From positions 185,459-249,458 of the forward strand of contig NZ_JAGGCS010000007.1 in the NCBI RefSeq assembly GCF_022884085.1: DNA of 64,000 bases. Direction: 5' to 3'. Under the pieces are notes generated by a model. That model ran no database searches and was not told the DNA's origin. It worked only from the letters and a program-made list of their open reading frames with translations. Below, piece by piece: positions 17,441 to 24,312 of the stretch. The stretch's first letter is position 1; the number at the start of each line of letters is the position of its first letter. The stretch comes from Paenirhizobium cremeum (lineage in GTDB: Bacteria > Pseudomonadota > Alphaproteobacteria > Rhizobiales > Rhizobiaceae). Made by a program: the position numbers and the translations under genes.

Positions 17441-19615
17441 TTACCACTTGTATTTCAGCGTGGCGTATACGGTGCGGGTGCTGCCATAGAAGCATGCGAT
17501 CGTCGAACTGCAGCTCGACACGTATTCCTTGTTGAAGATGTTGCTCGCGCTCACGTTCAGGCTCAGCCCGGCGAGATCGGGATTGCGGCGGCCAAAATCG
17601 TAGTCGAGCGCCGCGTCGAACAGCGTGAAGGCGGAGACCTTGAAGCTGTTGGCCTCGTCGCCGTAAGTCGAGCCGACATAACGCACGCCGGCGCCGAGTC
17701 CGAGGCCTTCGAACGCTCCGTCCTGGACGCTGTAATGGACCCAGAGCGATGCCGTGTCCTCAGGCACGGCATAGGGACGGTTGCCGACATAGGCAGCCGT
17801 CGCGTTCTCGGTCATCTCCGCGTCCATATGGGTGTAGGCTGCGGTGACATCCCAGCCGGCGTCGAATGCCAGCTTGGCCTCGAGCTCCACACCCGTCGTC
17901 GTCACCTCAGCAACCTGCAGGTAGTAGCCGGAATGAGCGGCATCCGAGGTCGTCATGTTGGACTGCACGAGGCGATAGACCGAGGCCGCGAGATAGCTGT
18001 CCGAGCCTTCCGGCTGGTATTTGACGCCAGCTTCGATCTGCCGGCCTTCGACGGGATCGAGGATAACGCCGCCGGCCGCACTATAGCCGAGTCCGCTTGG
18101 CGGCTCGAACGAGGTGGCATAGCTCACATAGGGCGCAATGCCCGAATCGAAGAGATAGGCCGCCCCGACCCTGCCGGTGAAGGCGTCGCCGTCCTGCTCC
18201 GCCGAGGTGGTGACGTCGGTTGCGAGCGTCGTCGTGTCGGTCTTTATGTCGTAGCTGTCGTAGCGTCCGCCGAACGTCACGTTGAGCTTGCCGAACTCGA
18301 TCTGGTCCTGTGCATAAAGGCCGGTCTGGTTCGTCAGCTGTCGCGTGTCCGAGGTGAACGCCGGGACGGCGATCGCCCCGCCATAAACCGGATTGAGGTA
18401 ATTGATCGACGAGGCCGACCCCGTCCCCATCAACCGGTCGGCATCGGCATATTGATAGTCGAGGCCGAAGAGCAGCGTGTGGGCAAACGGCCCGGTGTCG
18501 AAATCGGCCTGGAGCTGGTTGTCGACGACGAAGGTGTCGACATCTTCCTCGAGATGCGAGGCGAGCCGGGTAATCGTGGTGCCGCTCATCGAGCGCGCGC
18601 TGAGGCCGATATGCTCGCTATCGACATGCATGTAGCGCAGGTTCTGCCTGAAGGTCAGGGTGTCGTTGAATTCATGCTCGAACTCGTAGCCGAGGCGCGT
18701 CGTGCGGCGCTCGAAGCTGTCGAAGTCCGGATCGCCAACGTTGAAGTCGTAGGGAATGTCCGCATAGCTGCCGTTCGCATAGGCGGTGCCGGCCGCCGGC
18801 ATGCCGGCCGGATAGGCGCTGGCCGGATCGTCGGAATAGTTGAACAGAAAAGTGAGGCTGGTGCCCTCCTCCGGTTTGACCATGAGCGAGGGAGAGACCG
18901 AGAGCCGCTTCGAGGTCACGTCTTCCATATTGGTCTCGTTGTAGCGGCCGGAGGCCGCCAGCCGGTAGAAGAAGACGTCGCTGCCGGCGACGGGACCGCT
19001 GAGATCGAGCGTTCCCTTGACATAACGGTCGGTGCCGACCGTCAGCCCGGTCTCGTGATAGGGCTCCTCGGTCGGATGTTTCGAGACGAGATTGACGAAG
19101 CCTCCGGGCGCGATCTGTCCGTAGAGCACCGAGGACGGCCCGCGCACGACGTCGATGCGCTCGACGTCGAAGAGCTCGACGGTCGGCTGCGAGAAGGAAA
19201 GCCCGCGCTGCAGGCGCAGGCCGTCGAGATAGCCGATGAAATTCTGGTAGTTGGCCATACCCATGCCGCGCACGGGCACGATGTCGTAGCGGTCGTTGTT
19301 GCGGATGTCGGGCGTGACACCCGGCGTGTAACGCAGGGCCTGAGCCGCCGTCACGGCACCCTGCTGTTCGAACTGCGCCTTCGTCACCACCGAGACCGCC
19401 TGCGGCGTCTTGATGAGGGGCGTGCCCGTCTTCGTCGCGGAGCGCGCGCTCTTGGCGACGAAGGTATCGCCGCTTTTGTCTGTCTGGTCCCCATCCTGGG
19501 TGACCACGATTTCCTTGAGAACGGTCGAATCCTGAGCCGCCGCCGCACATGCGGCCAGAACTGCCAGAATGCTCACCGATCCCCTGAACGCAGTTTGCAC
19601 AACCCGAACTTTCAC
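17441..19615 (-). CDS. TonB-dependent siderophore receptor (FhuA/FecA-type)
   Basis: A 724-residue outer-membrane receptor beginning with a signal peptide (SILAVLAACAAAAQ). A TonB-box-like stretch (LKEIVVT) follows, then the plug domain (TGTPLIKTPQAVSVVT, VDVVRGPSSVLYGQ, PGGFVNLVSKHP) and a long beta-barrel ending in VYATLKYKW with the expected terminal aromatic residue. It is the first gene of the leftward siderophore operon, 19 bp before the O-methyltransferase. The start is GTG at 19615; no better ATG precedes the signal peptide. Its promoter region holds a possible iron-responsive motif and is shared with a divergent AraC-type regulator. Confidence 0.92.
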   Translation of the reverse strand: MKVRVVQTAFRGSVSILAVLAACAAAAQDSTVLKEIVVTQDGDQTDKSGDTFVAKSARSATKTGTPLIKTPQAVSVVTKAQFEQQGAVTAAQALRYTPGVTPDIRNNDRYDIVPVRGMGMANYQNFIGYLDGLRLQRGLSFSQPTVELFDVERIDVVRGPSSVLYGQIAPGGFVNLVSKHPTEEPYHETGLTVGTDRYVKGTLDLSGPVAGSDVFFYRLAASGRYNETNMEDVTSKRLSVSPSLMVKPEEGTSLTFLFNYSDDPASAYPAGMPAAGTAYANGSYADIPYDFNVGDPDFDSFERRTTRLGYEFEHEFNDTLTFRQNLRYMHVDSEHIGLSARSMSGTTITRLASHLEEDVDTFVVDNQLQADFDTGPFAHTLLFGLDYQYADADRLMGTGSASSINYLNPVYGGAIAVPAFTSDTRQLTNQTGLYAQDQIEFGKLNVTFGGRYDSYDIKTDTTTLATDVTTSAEQDGDAFTGRVGAAYLFDSGIAPYVSYATSFEPPSGLGYSAAGGVILDPVEGRQIEAGVKYQPEGSDSYLAASVYRLVQSNMTTSDAAHSGYYLQVAEVTTTGVELEAKLAFDAGWDVTAAYTHMDAEMTENATAAYVGNRPYAVPEDTASLWVHYSVQDGAFEGLGLGAGVRYVGSTYGDEANSFKVSAFTLFDAALDYDFGRRNPDLAGLSLNVSASNIFNKEYVSSCSSTIACFYGSTRTVYATLKYKW

Positions 19616-19642
19616 AAGGCCCCCGCGATTTTCGAATTAATA

Positions 19643-19657
19643 TGATTGCATTACTCA
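19643..19657. promoter_or_regulatory. Possible RirA iron-responsive operator (TGA-N9-TCA)
   Basis: TGA at 19643-19645 and TCA at 19655-19657 are separated by nine bases, 28 bp upstream of the receptor GTG. This matches the minimal IRO motif bound by RirA in rhizobia. The motif is short, and a chance hit in this 145-bp interval has a probability of a few percent. Its location before an iron-uptake gene is the main support. Confidence 0.4.
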
Positions 19658-19699
19658 TGTTTTCTATATAGCAAGGACCTGTGCCGACCAATGCCGAGG

Positions 19700-19729
19700 T
19701 CTTTTGCGCACCGCAAAATTTCTTTTGCG
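19700..19729. promoter_or_regulatory. Direct repeats 21 bp apart, probable AraC-family binding site
   Basis: TCTTTTGCG occurs at 19700-19708 and again at 19721-19729, exactly 21 bp apart, two helical turns. Such spacing is typical for tandem half-sites of AraC-type activators. The first copy also forms an inverted repeat, TTTTGCG/CGCAAAA, at 19702-19718. The site lies between the receptor gene and the divergent AraC-type gene, so it can serve both. Confidence 0.55.
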
Positions 19730-19760
19730 AATTCGAAACCCATCCTTCCTGGAGGGCGTC

Positions 19761-20750
19761 ATGGGAGACATCATCCGGGCCGGCGACTTCATCGACCGCG
19801 TGCGGCGGCAAAATCGAACCATCTCGATGGTCGAAAACGATCCCGGAACCGATTCCTCGATCATGCGCGGGCGGTTCTTCGACATCGAGCTTCGGCGCGG
19901 GCTCAGCGTGCACGTCTCGGACGTCGTCAGTCTCTGCGACCTGACCGCCGAAACCGAAATAAGGCCTCACCTGTCGATCAAATTCTTCTTCGAGGGAAAG
20001 GTCGATGCTGAGATCGGCAACCGGCGCCTGCCTTCTCCGCAGCGGGTGCCGCCCTCCTCGCGCTGGATCCCGGCGGCCTGCATGCTCGCCAATCGCCAGG
20101 GGGAACGTTTCCGCAATCACACCAGCGTCGGCAACCACATCCGCAAGCTGAAGATCAGGATCGAGCCGGAATGGCTGGCGGCCGGCGACATGTTCGCGGA
20201 TTGCACCGCCGGCGCGATCGAGCGCTTTGCCCGTTCCGAGTTCGAACTGCTGTCATGGCAACCGACGCCCGCGCTCCTGAAACTGGCCAACCGAATCATG
20301 TCGCCGCCCGAAGAGGAAACGTGCCTCCGCCGCCTCTTCCTCGAAGCCCAGACCCTCACCGTCATTCACGAGTGCTTCAAGCTGCTTGCCGTCAGCAATG
20401 CTGACATTGCAGCGCCGTCTTCGGCGCTGCGGGCATCGGAAGAAAGAAAACTCGACGAGGCGGAAGACTATATTCTCGGCTGCACGGGCCGGCTGCCGTC
20501 CGCCGAGGAGATCGCCGCCCATCTGTCGGTCGGCGTCAACACGCTGCACCGCTTGATCCGGCTCGGTCGAGGCACTGCCATGGCAAGCTTCGTTCGCACG
20601 ACGAAGCTCAGGCAGGCTCGGCTCGCCATCGAGAGCGAAGGCATGCAGATCGCCCGCGCTGCCTATCTCGCCGGCTATTCGAGCCCCGCGAATTTCTCCA
20701 CCGCCTTCCGGCGCGAATTCGGCGTTCCGCCGAAAGCCTTGCGCGGCTAG
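19761..20750 (+). CDS. AraC-family regulator of the siderophore locus (PchR-like)
   Basis: A 329-residue regulator with a poorly conserved N-terminal sensing domain. The C-terminal AraC double HTH runs from about residue 235 (LPSAEEIAAHLSVGVNTLHRLI ... ARAAYLAGYSSPANFSTAFRREFGVPPKALR). The ATG follows GGAGG at proper spacing. It is divergent from the receptor gene and in the same position as PchR/AlcR-type activators that sense the cognate ferric siderophore. The TAG stop is the first trinucleotide of a RIME-like repeat. Confidence 0.87.
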   Translation: MGDIIRAGDFIDRVRRQNRTISMVENDPGTDSSIMRGRFFDIELRRGLSVHVSDVVSLCDLTAETEIRPHLSIKFFFEGKVDAEIGNRRLPSPQRVPPSSRWIPAACMLANRQGERFRNHTSVGNHIRKLKIRIEPEWLAAGDMFADCTAGAIERFARSEFELLSWQPTPALLKLANRIMSPPEEETCLRRLFLEAQTLTVIHECFKLLAVSNADIAAPSSALRASEERKLDEAEDYILGCTGRLPSAEEIAAHLSVGVNTLHRLIRLGRGTAMASFVRTTKLRQARLAIESEGMQIARAAYLAGYSSPANFSTAFRREFGVPPKALRG

Positions 20751-20853
20751 AGCACTTCCAGCAAAAGTGGGAACCGGTTTCGCGTTCGGAATTGCGTGAA
20801 ACCAAAGAGATAGAGCATTGGAGGCGATTCCGTTTTCGCCGGAAATGCTCTAG
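20748..20853. repeat. RIME1-like rhizobial intergenic mosaic element
   Basis: About 106 bp beginning TAGAGCACTTCCAGC and ending GGAAATGCTCTAG, with two internal dyads. Length and end sequences resemble the RIME1 elements known from intergenic regions of Rhizobiaceae. The opening TAG is also the stop codon of the AraC-type gene. The closing CTAG borders the left inverted repeat of an IS5-like element. A shorter degenerate relative occurs at 47028-47104. Confidence 0.65.
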
Positions 20854-20870
20854 GCCGTGAACTCATAAAC

Positions 20871-20891
20871 GGGTGCTGTCCCAAAGCACCC
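20871..20891 (-). terminator. Short hairpin downstream of the B3-like MBL gene
   Basis: GGGTGCT (20871-20877) pairs with AGCACCC (20885-20891) around a 7-nt loop, 11 bp past the leftward MBL stop. It lies immediately inside the left end of the IS-like element and could equally be part of its subterminal structure. Confidence 0.4.
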
Positions 20892-20901
20892 GGCGTGATT
20901 A

Positions 20902-21870
20902 TTACTTTCCTTCCGCCTGAGGTTCGCTCAGCTCTTCGTCAACCTCTTTTTCAAACGCTGATTTCTTTCCCGCAACAAAGCGACGGTAGCCTTCCGGATC
21001 GACCCATGCTGCTACGCCTTCCGTCTTGGCTCGCTCGCGCTTTCCTTCGAGGTCGAAATACTCGGTATGGTGCCCACCCCAGATATCCGGCTTGAGCATC
21101 TCCCATGTGTGATGTGTTCGACGGTAGTCTTCTGTCATACCGGAGTAAGAGGGGGCTGGACCGGCCACGCGATATCCTGGATTGAATCCCCCGCCATCCG
21201 GAAACGCCACCGAATACACCTTCCCGCCCTCGACCACCGTCGTCACCCACGTCGTCGAGCCGCGTGTGTGGCCGGGGGTATTGTAGGCGGTAAGTATAAC
21301 CTCGCCCAGCTTGACTGTGTCACCATCACGGAGCACCCGGTCGACCTTGACGGGCGGCTGTCCCATGATCTTCCAGTCCTTGCCGTAGTGAAAGTCGCTC
21401 TTCCCGCCGTCCTCAATCATCGCAACATCAGGCTCCATGATAGCAAGCTGTGCGCCGCTGAGTTTCTTCATGAAGGCAAAATCACCTGCGTGATCCGCAT
21501 GTCCGTGTCCGTTGATAATGATCTTGATGTCTTCCGCCTTGAAGCCGAGCTTCTTGATAGAATCCACTATCATCGGTCCAGAGCCAGGCATCCCGGTGTT
21601 TAGCAGAATGTGTCCTTCGGACGTGGCAAAAAGCCAAGAGGAAAGCCCCGCCGTGCCAACAAAGTACAGTGGACCTGCAATGTGCACCGGCTCCGTTGGC
21701 ACATCCCATTTGAGTGCTTTGCGGGCGATTGTTAGAAAGAGATTGTTGTCCTTCGCCAGTTGCTCTTTGGTAGGGAGTTCAGGTTTGGCGGAGAGTTCCT
21801 GGGCTGCGGCAGGTAGCGCAAGAACAAGAACCGCTGCGGCGATGGGTGAAAGAAGAATGCTCATGCGCAT
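20902..21870 (-). CDS. Subclass B3-like metallo-beta-lactamase-fold protein with signal peptide
   Basis: A 322-residue secreted MBL. The N-terminus has a Sec signal (AAAVLVLALPAAAQ). Zinc ligands visible are HGHADH and the His in NTPGHTRGST; GGHHTEYFDLEGK matches the C-terminal His region of B3 enzymes, which often read H-x-x-FFDLE-x-K. It is longer than typical B3 lactamases (about 290), so beta-lactam hydrolysis is not certain. GGGAGGA lies 5 nt before ATG 21870. The gene lies between the inverted repeats of the IS5-like remnant, suggesting it was a passenger gene. Its codon use looks less GC-biased than its neighbours. Confidence 0.8.
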   Translation of the reverse strand: MRMSILLSPIAAAVLVLALPAAAQELSAKPELPTKEQLAKDNNLFLTIARKALKWDVPTEPVHIAGPLYFVGTAGLSSWLFATSEGHILLNTGMPGSGPMIVDSIKKLGFKAEDIKIIINGHGHADHAGDFAFMKKLSGAQLAIMEPDVAMIEDGGKSDFHYGKDWKIMGQPPVKVDRVLRDGDTVKLGEVILTAYNTPGHTRGSTTWVTTVVEGGKVYSVAFPDGGGFNPGYRVAGPAPSYSGMTEDYRRTHHTWEMLKPDIWGGHHTEYFDLEGKRERAKTEGVAAWVDPEGYRRFVAGKKSAFEKEVDEELSEPQAEGK

Positions 21871-21959
21871 GTCGTTCCTCCCTCAAAAATTGAATATATA
21901 CCACACTTGCGCGTAGAGGCCATCGGCTCCTTCTACTCGCATGGCCGGGGTACACAGCA

Positions 21960-22237
21960 ATGCGATATCAACTCACCATCGACGAATGGAATGTCATAAG
22001 GCCTATGCTCCCAAGCAAACCGCGTGGAGTTCCCCCGTGTGGACGACCACCGAATTCTCAACGGAATCTTCTGGGTCTTACGCTCGGGAGCGCCATGGCG
22101 AGAAGCGATTCTTCAATCGGATCAAGCAGTGCCGCCGAGTCGCCACGTGTTATGACAAGCTAGCAGCCAACTATCTCGCTTTTGTCAAATTGGCGTCTAT
22201 CCGTTTGTGGCTGCAGCTTTATGAGTCCACGCCCTAG
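21960..22237 (+). pseudogene. Remnant of an IS5-family transposase (deleted and frameshifted)
   Basis: Three reading-frame segments give recognisable IS5/IS427 transposase pieces. MRYQLTIDEWNVIRPMLP starts at 21960. RVDDHRILNGIFWVLRSG lies in the next frame from about 22036. RFFNRIKQCRRVA, followed by LAANYLAFVKLASIRLWL, lies in the third frame to the stop at 22235-22237. Intact relatives have about 250-270 residues, so about 500 bp including the DDE catalytic core are missing near 22104. The stop codon overlaps the right inverted repeat. Confidence 0.82.
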
Positions 22238-22377
22238 TCCTCCGCCAAAACGCGCGAACGGTCTTGGGGAACGCTTTCCCCGTTTTCCCGGCTTCGTTCC
22301 GGTTCACGCAAAGACGCGTGTCGGGGCGCGGCGGGGATGCGATAAACGATCAGCCTCAGGCAGCGGACGGACCCGGA

Positions 22378-22818
22378 TCATCGTGCCACCGCGTGAACGG
22401 CTTTGACAAAGCTCGGCTCCAAGGGGCCCACCTGTTCGACATGGAGGCGATGGACACGACCGTCCCGCGCCGTCCAGTCGATGGACTGGCCGGCGGACAG
22501 ACCGATCAGCGCCGCACCGATAGGCGTGAGGATGGAAATCCTGCCGGCGGCGATATCCGCTTCGCCCGGAAACACCAGCGTGACAGTGCGGTCTTCACCA
22601 AGATCGCTGGTAAAGCGGAGGGTGGAACCCATACGCACCACATCGCGGCCGATCTTGTCATCCTGCACGATGCGGGCACGGTCGAGCTCCGCCAGCAGTT
22701 CCTCGGAGACTTCGGGATTGCGCGAAGCGTGGGCCTCCGCCAGACGCGACAGCCTCTCGTAGTCAGACCTGGTGACGATGATAGGAGGTTTGCGATGCAG
22801 CTTCTTTTCGGGAGCCAT
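22378..22818 (-). CDS. rnk: Rnk-like GreA/GreB-family regulator of nucleoside diphosphate kinase
   Basis: A 146-residue protein with a short N-terminal coiled region and a C-terminal GreA/GreB FKBP-like domain (IGRDVVRMGSTLRF ... VFPGEADIAAGRISILTPIGAALIGL), as in Rnk. Rnk binds RNA polymerase near the secondary channel and affects nucleotide-pool enzymes. Rhizobial genomes often carry several copies in stress regions, as here. No EcfG-type promoter was found directly upstream. Confidence 0.85.
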   Translation of the reverse strand: MAPEKKLHRKPPIIVTRSDYERLSRLAEAHASRNPEVSEELLAELDRARIVQDDKIGRDVVRMGSTLRFTSDLGEDRTVTLVFPGEADIAAGRISILTPIGAALIGLSAGQSIDWTARDGRVHRLHVEQVGPLEPSFVKAVHAVAR

Positions 22819-23152
22819 TGTTCATTGTCCTGTACAAAAACGCAGCAGGACGCTGGACGCGCCGCTGTCATTCGAAAATTTTCAAGGGATTGTCGCTTCG
22901 TAGCTCAGATTCCCGACTGACGGGAAGCTACCGATGCCCCACGACCGGGTCGCGACGCGACCGGGCCGGGGGTCACATGCCTGCGATAAGGCACACCCGT
23001 TGAAGGGCTATATGGAAGCGCTCGGTCGACATGCCCCAAACATGGGTGCGACAGGGGTGGAAGTCAAGCAAGGCTGTCCCGGGCGCTATACCGCCCCAGG
23101 CGACGAGCCGCGCCAATTGCGACCTCACCGCACAACACGACCTCGCGATGCT
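22819..23152. other. Intergenic stretch without a recognisable gene
   Basis: About 330 bp between rnk and the SDR gene. Short frames here show no start with ribosome-binding site and no familiar motif. A GC-rich imperfect dyad (GGTCGCG/CGCGACC near 22945-22960) is the only structure seen. The GTAGCTCAG near 22900 resembles a tRNA D-arm, but no tRNA fold surrounds it. Confidence 0.5.
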
Positions 23153-23932
23153 TCAGCGTAGAAGTCCCTGTCCGCCGTCCACCCATATCGGAGTGCCGGT
23201 GATGTGGCGCGCGCCCTCGCCCGCAAGGAAGGCGATGACATCGGCGACATCCTCCGCCCTGCCGGGGCGTCCCCCGGTGATCGGAACCTGTCCCTCCGGC
23301 CATATCACCGGTATCGCGGTTTCGTCTTCGCCGCGCAGCGCAGTATTGTCGTTGATGTTCGTATCGATCTCGCCGGGGCAGACCGCGTTGATACGTATCT
23401 TGTGCCTTGCGAGTTCCAGCGCCAGCTGCTGCACCATCGCCATCTGACCCGCCTTCGTCGCGGAATAGGCGGTCGCGCCGGGTGTGGTGAATGTCCGCGT
23501 GCCGTTGATCGAGGAAATCACGACGACCGAGCCGCCGCCAGCCGCCTTCAGATAGGGCACGCTATGATGAAGGGTGAGATAGGTTCCGCGCAGATTGACA
23601 GCCATGGTCTGGTCCCACTCATGGGGCTGCAGATCCTCTATCGGCGCCCAGGTGCCGTTGATACCGGCATTGGCCACCACCACGTCCAGCCGCCCGAACC
23701 TCTCTGCGACCTGGGAAACGGCAAGCCGCATCTCCTCGTCTATGGAAATGTCGGCCACGACATCAAAGGCACTGGCGCCCTCGTCCGTCAGTTCCCTGGC
23801 GACGGCCAGAATCTCCTGCCGGTTTCGACCCAGCGCGGCAACGGCGAAGCCGTCGCGGGAGAGGCGCCGGGCGGCGGCCCTGCCGATGCCCGATCCGGCT
23901 CCCGTCACCAATGCCACCTTGCCAGCCTCCAT
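23153..23932 (-). CDS. SDR-family oxidoreductase
   Basis: A 259-residue classical SDR with TGAGSGIGRAAA, NAGINGTW, SSINGTRTF and YSATKAGQ (catalytic Tyr/Lys), ending WVDGGQGLLR. Substrate unknown. The ATG at 23932 has a purine-rich GAGAAAAGG upstream; the frame continues further but without family similarity. It lies 100 bp downstream of the 76-residue stress gene and may be read from the same EcfG-type promoter at 24287-24312. Confidence 0.86.
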   Translation of the reverse strand: MEAGKVALVTGAGSGIGRAAARRLSRDGFAVAALGRNRQEILAVARELTDEGASAFDVVADISIDEEMRLAVSQVAERFGRLDVVVANAGINGTWAPIEDLQPHEWDQTMAVNLRGTYLTLHHSVPYLKAAGGGSVVVISSINGTRTFTTPGATAYSATKAGQMAMVQQLALELARHKIRINAVCPGEIDTNINDNTALRGEDETAIPVIWPEGQVPITGGRPGRAEDVADVIAFLAGEGARHITGTPIWVDGGQGLLR

Positions 23933-24032
23933 GCCTTTTCTCCCGGTTTGTTCGACAGCCGAACGGGGACCCTCTCCCCGCCAAGGCGTGTACAGGTCTT
24001 TCAGAGCCGTTGCGGCCTTTGCCCGACATGCC

Positions 24033-24263
24033 TCAGGTCTGCAGGATACCGCCCATCCCCAGTACGTGTTTCGCCATATGGTTTCCCGCCGTCTGGACCC
24101 TGAAAACGATCTTGCCCTTGAGGCGAAGCTCACGGGCCCTCCTCATCCGCAGCGCCTCCACCGCCAGATGGCAGCTTGGATAGGTATCGTGCTGCACGCC
24201 GTCGATGAGCATCGCCCAGCCGTTCTCGTCGGCGACGATCTCGTAAAATTCCTCGCGTTCCAT
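24033..24263 (-). CDS. Small conserved protein of unknown function, EcfG-type promoter
   Basis: A 76-residue soluble protein starting MEREEFYEIVADENGWAML. I do not recognise a named domain. It is acidic at the N-terminus and basic in the middle (MRRARELRLKGK). GGGAGGA lies 5 nt before the ATG. A perfect GGAAC-N17-CGTT promoter ends 24 bp upstream, within the last codons of glgX, so the gene is probably part of the general stress response. Confidence 0.72.
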   Translation of the reverse strand: MEREEFYEIVADENGWAMLIDGVQHDTYPSCHLAVEALRMRRARELRLKGKIVFRVQTAGNHMAKHVLGMGGILQT

Positions 24264-24286
24264 GGCGTCCTCCCTGACAAGCAACA

Positions 24287-24312
24287 AACGTTTGCTAACC
24301 CGTCCGGGTTCC
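24287..24312 (-). promoter_or_regulatory. EcfG-type promoter (GGAAC-N17-CGTT)
   Basis: On the minus strand GGAAC (24312-24308) and CGTT (24290-24287) are separated by 17 bases, the consensus for the alphaproteobacterial general stress sigma factor. It overlaps the 3' end of glgX and faces the 76-residue gene. Confidence 0.75.

Larger units (their letters stand above)
20850..22237. mobile_element. Defective IS5-family (IS427-like) element enclosing an MBL gene
   Basis: The left end CTAGGCCGTGAACTCATAA (20850-20868) and the reverse complement of the right end, CTAGGGCGTGGACTCATAA (22219-22237), agree at 17 of 19 positions. Both abut a CTAG, consistent with a TA target duplication. Inside are a leftward MBL gene (20902-21870) and a rightward transposase remnant (21960-22237) reaching the right end. 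The transposase is internally deleted and frameshifted, so the element cannot move by itself. Total length is about 1.39 kb. Confidence 0.65.

Noticed and set aside
17357..19645. 762-codon rightward frame antisense to the receptor gene
   Set aside because: It is the complementary frame of the TonB receptor gene, with no ribosome-binding site or family motif. GC-rich codon bias commonly opens such frames.
22880..22960. Possible tRNA (GTAGCTCAG motif)
   Set aside because: Only the D-arm-like string is present; no acceptor stem, anticodon arm or T-loop sequence fits around it.
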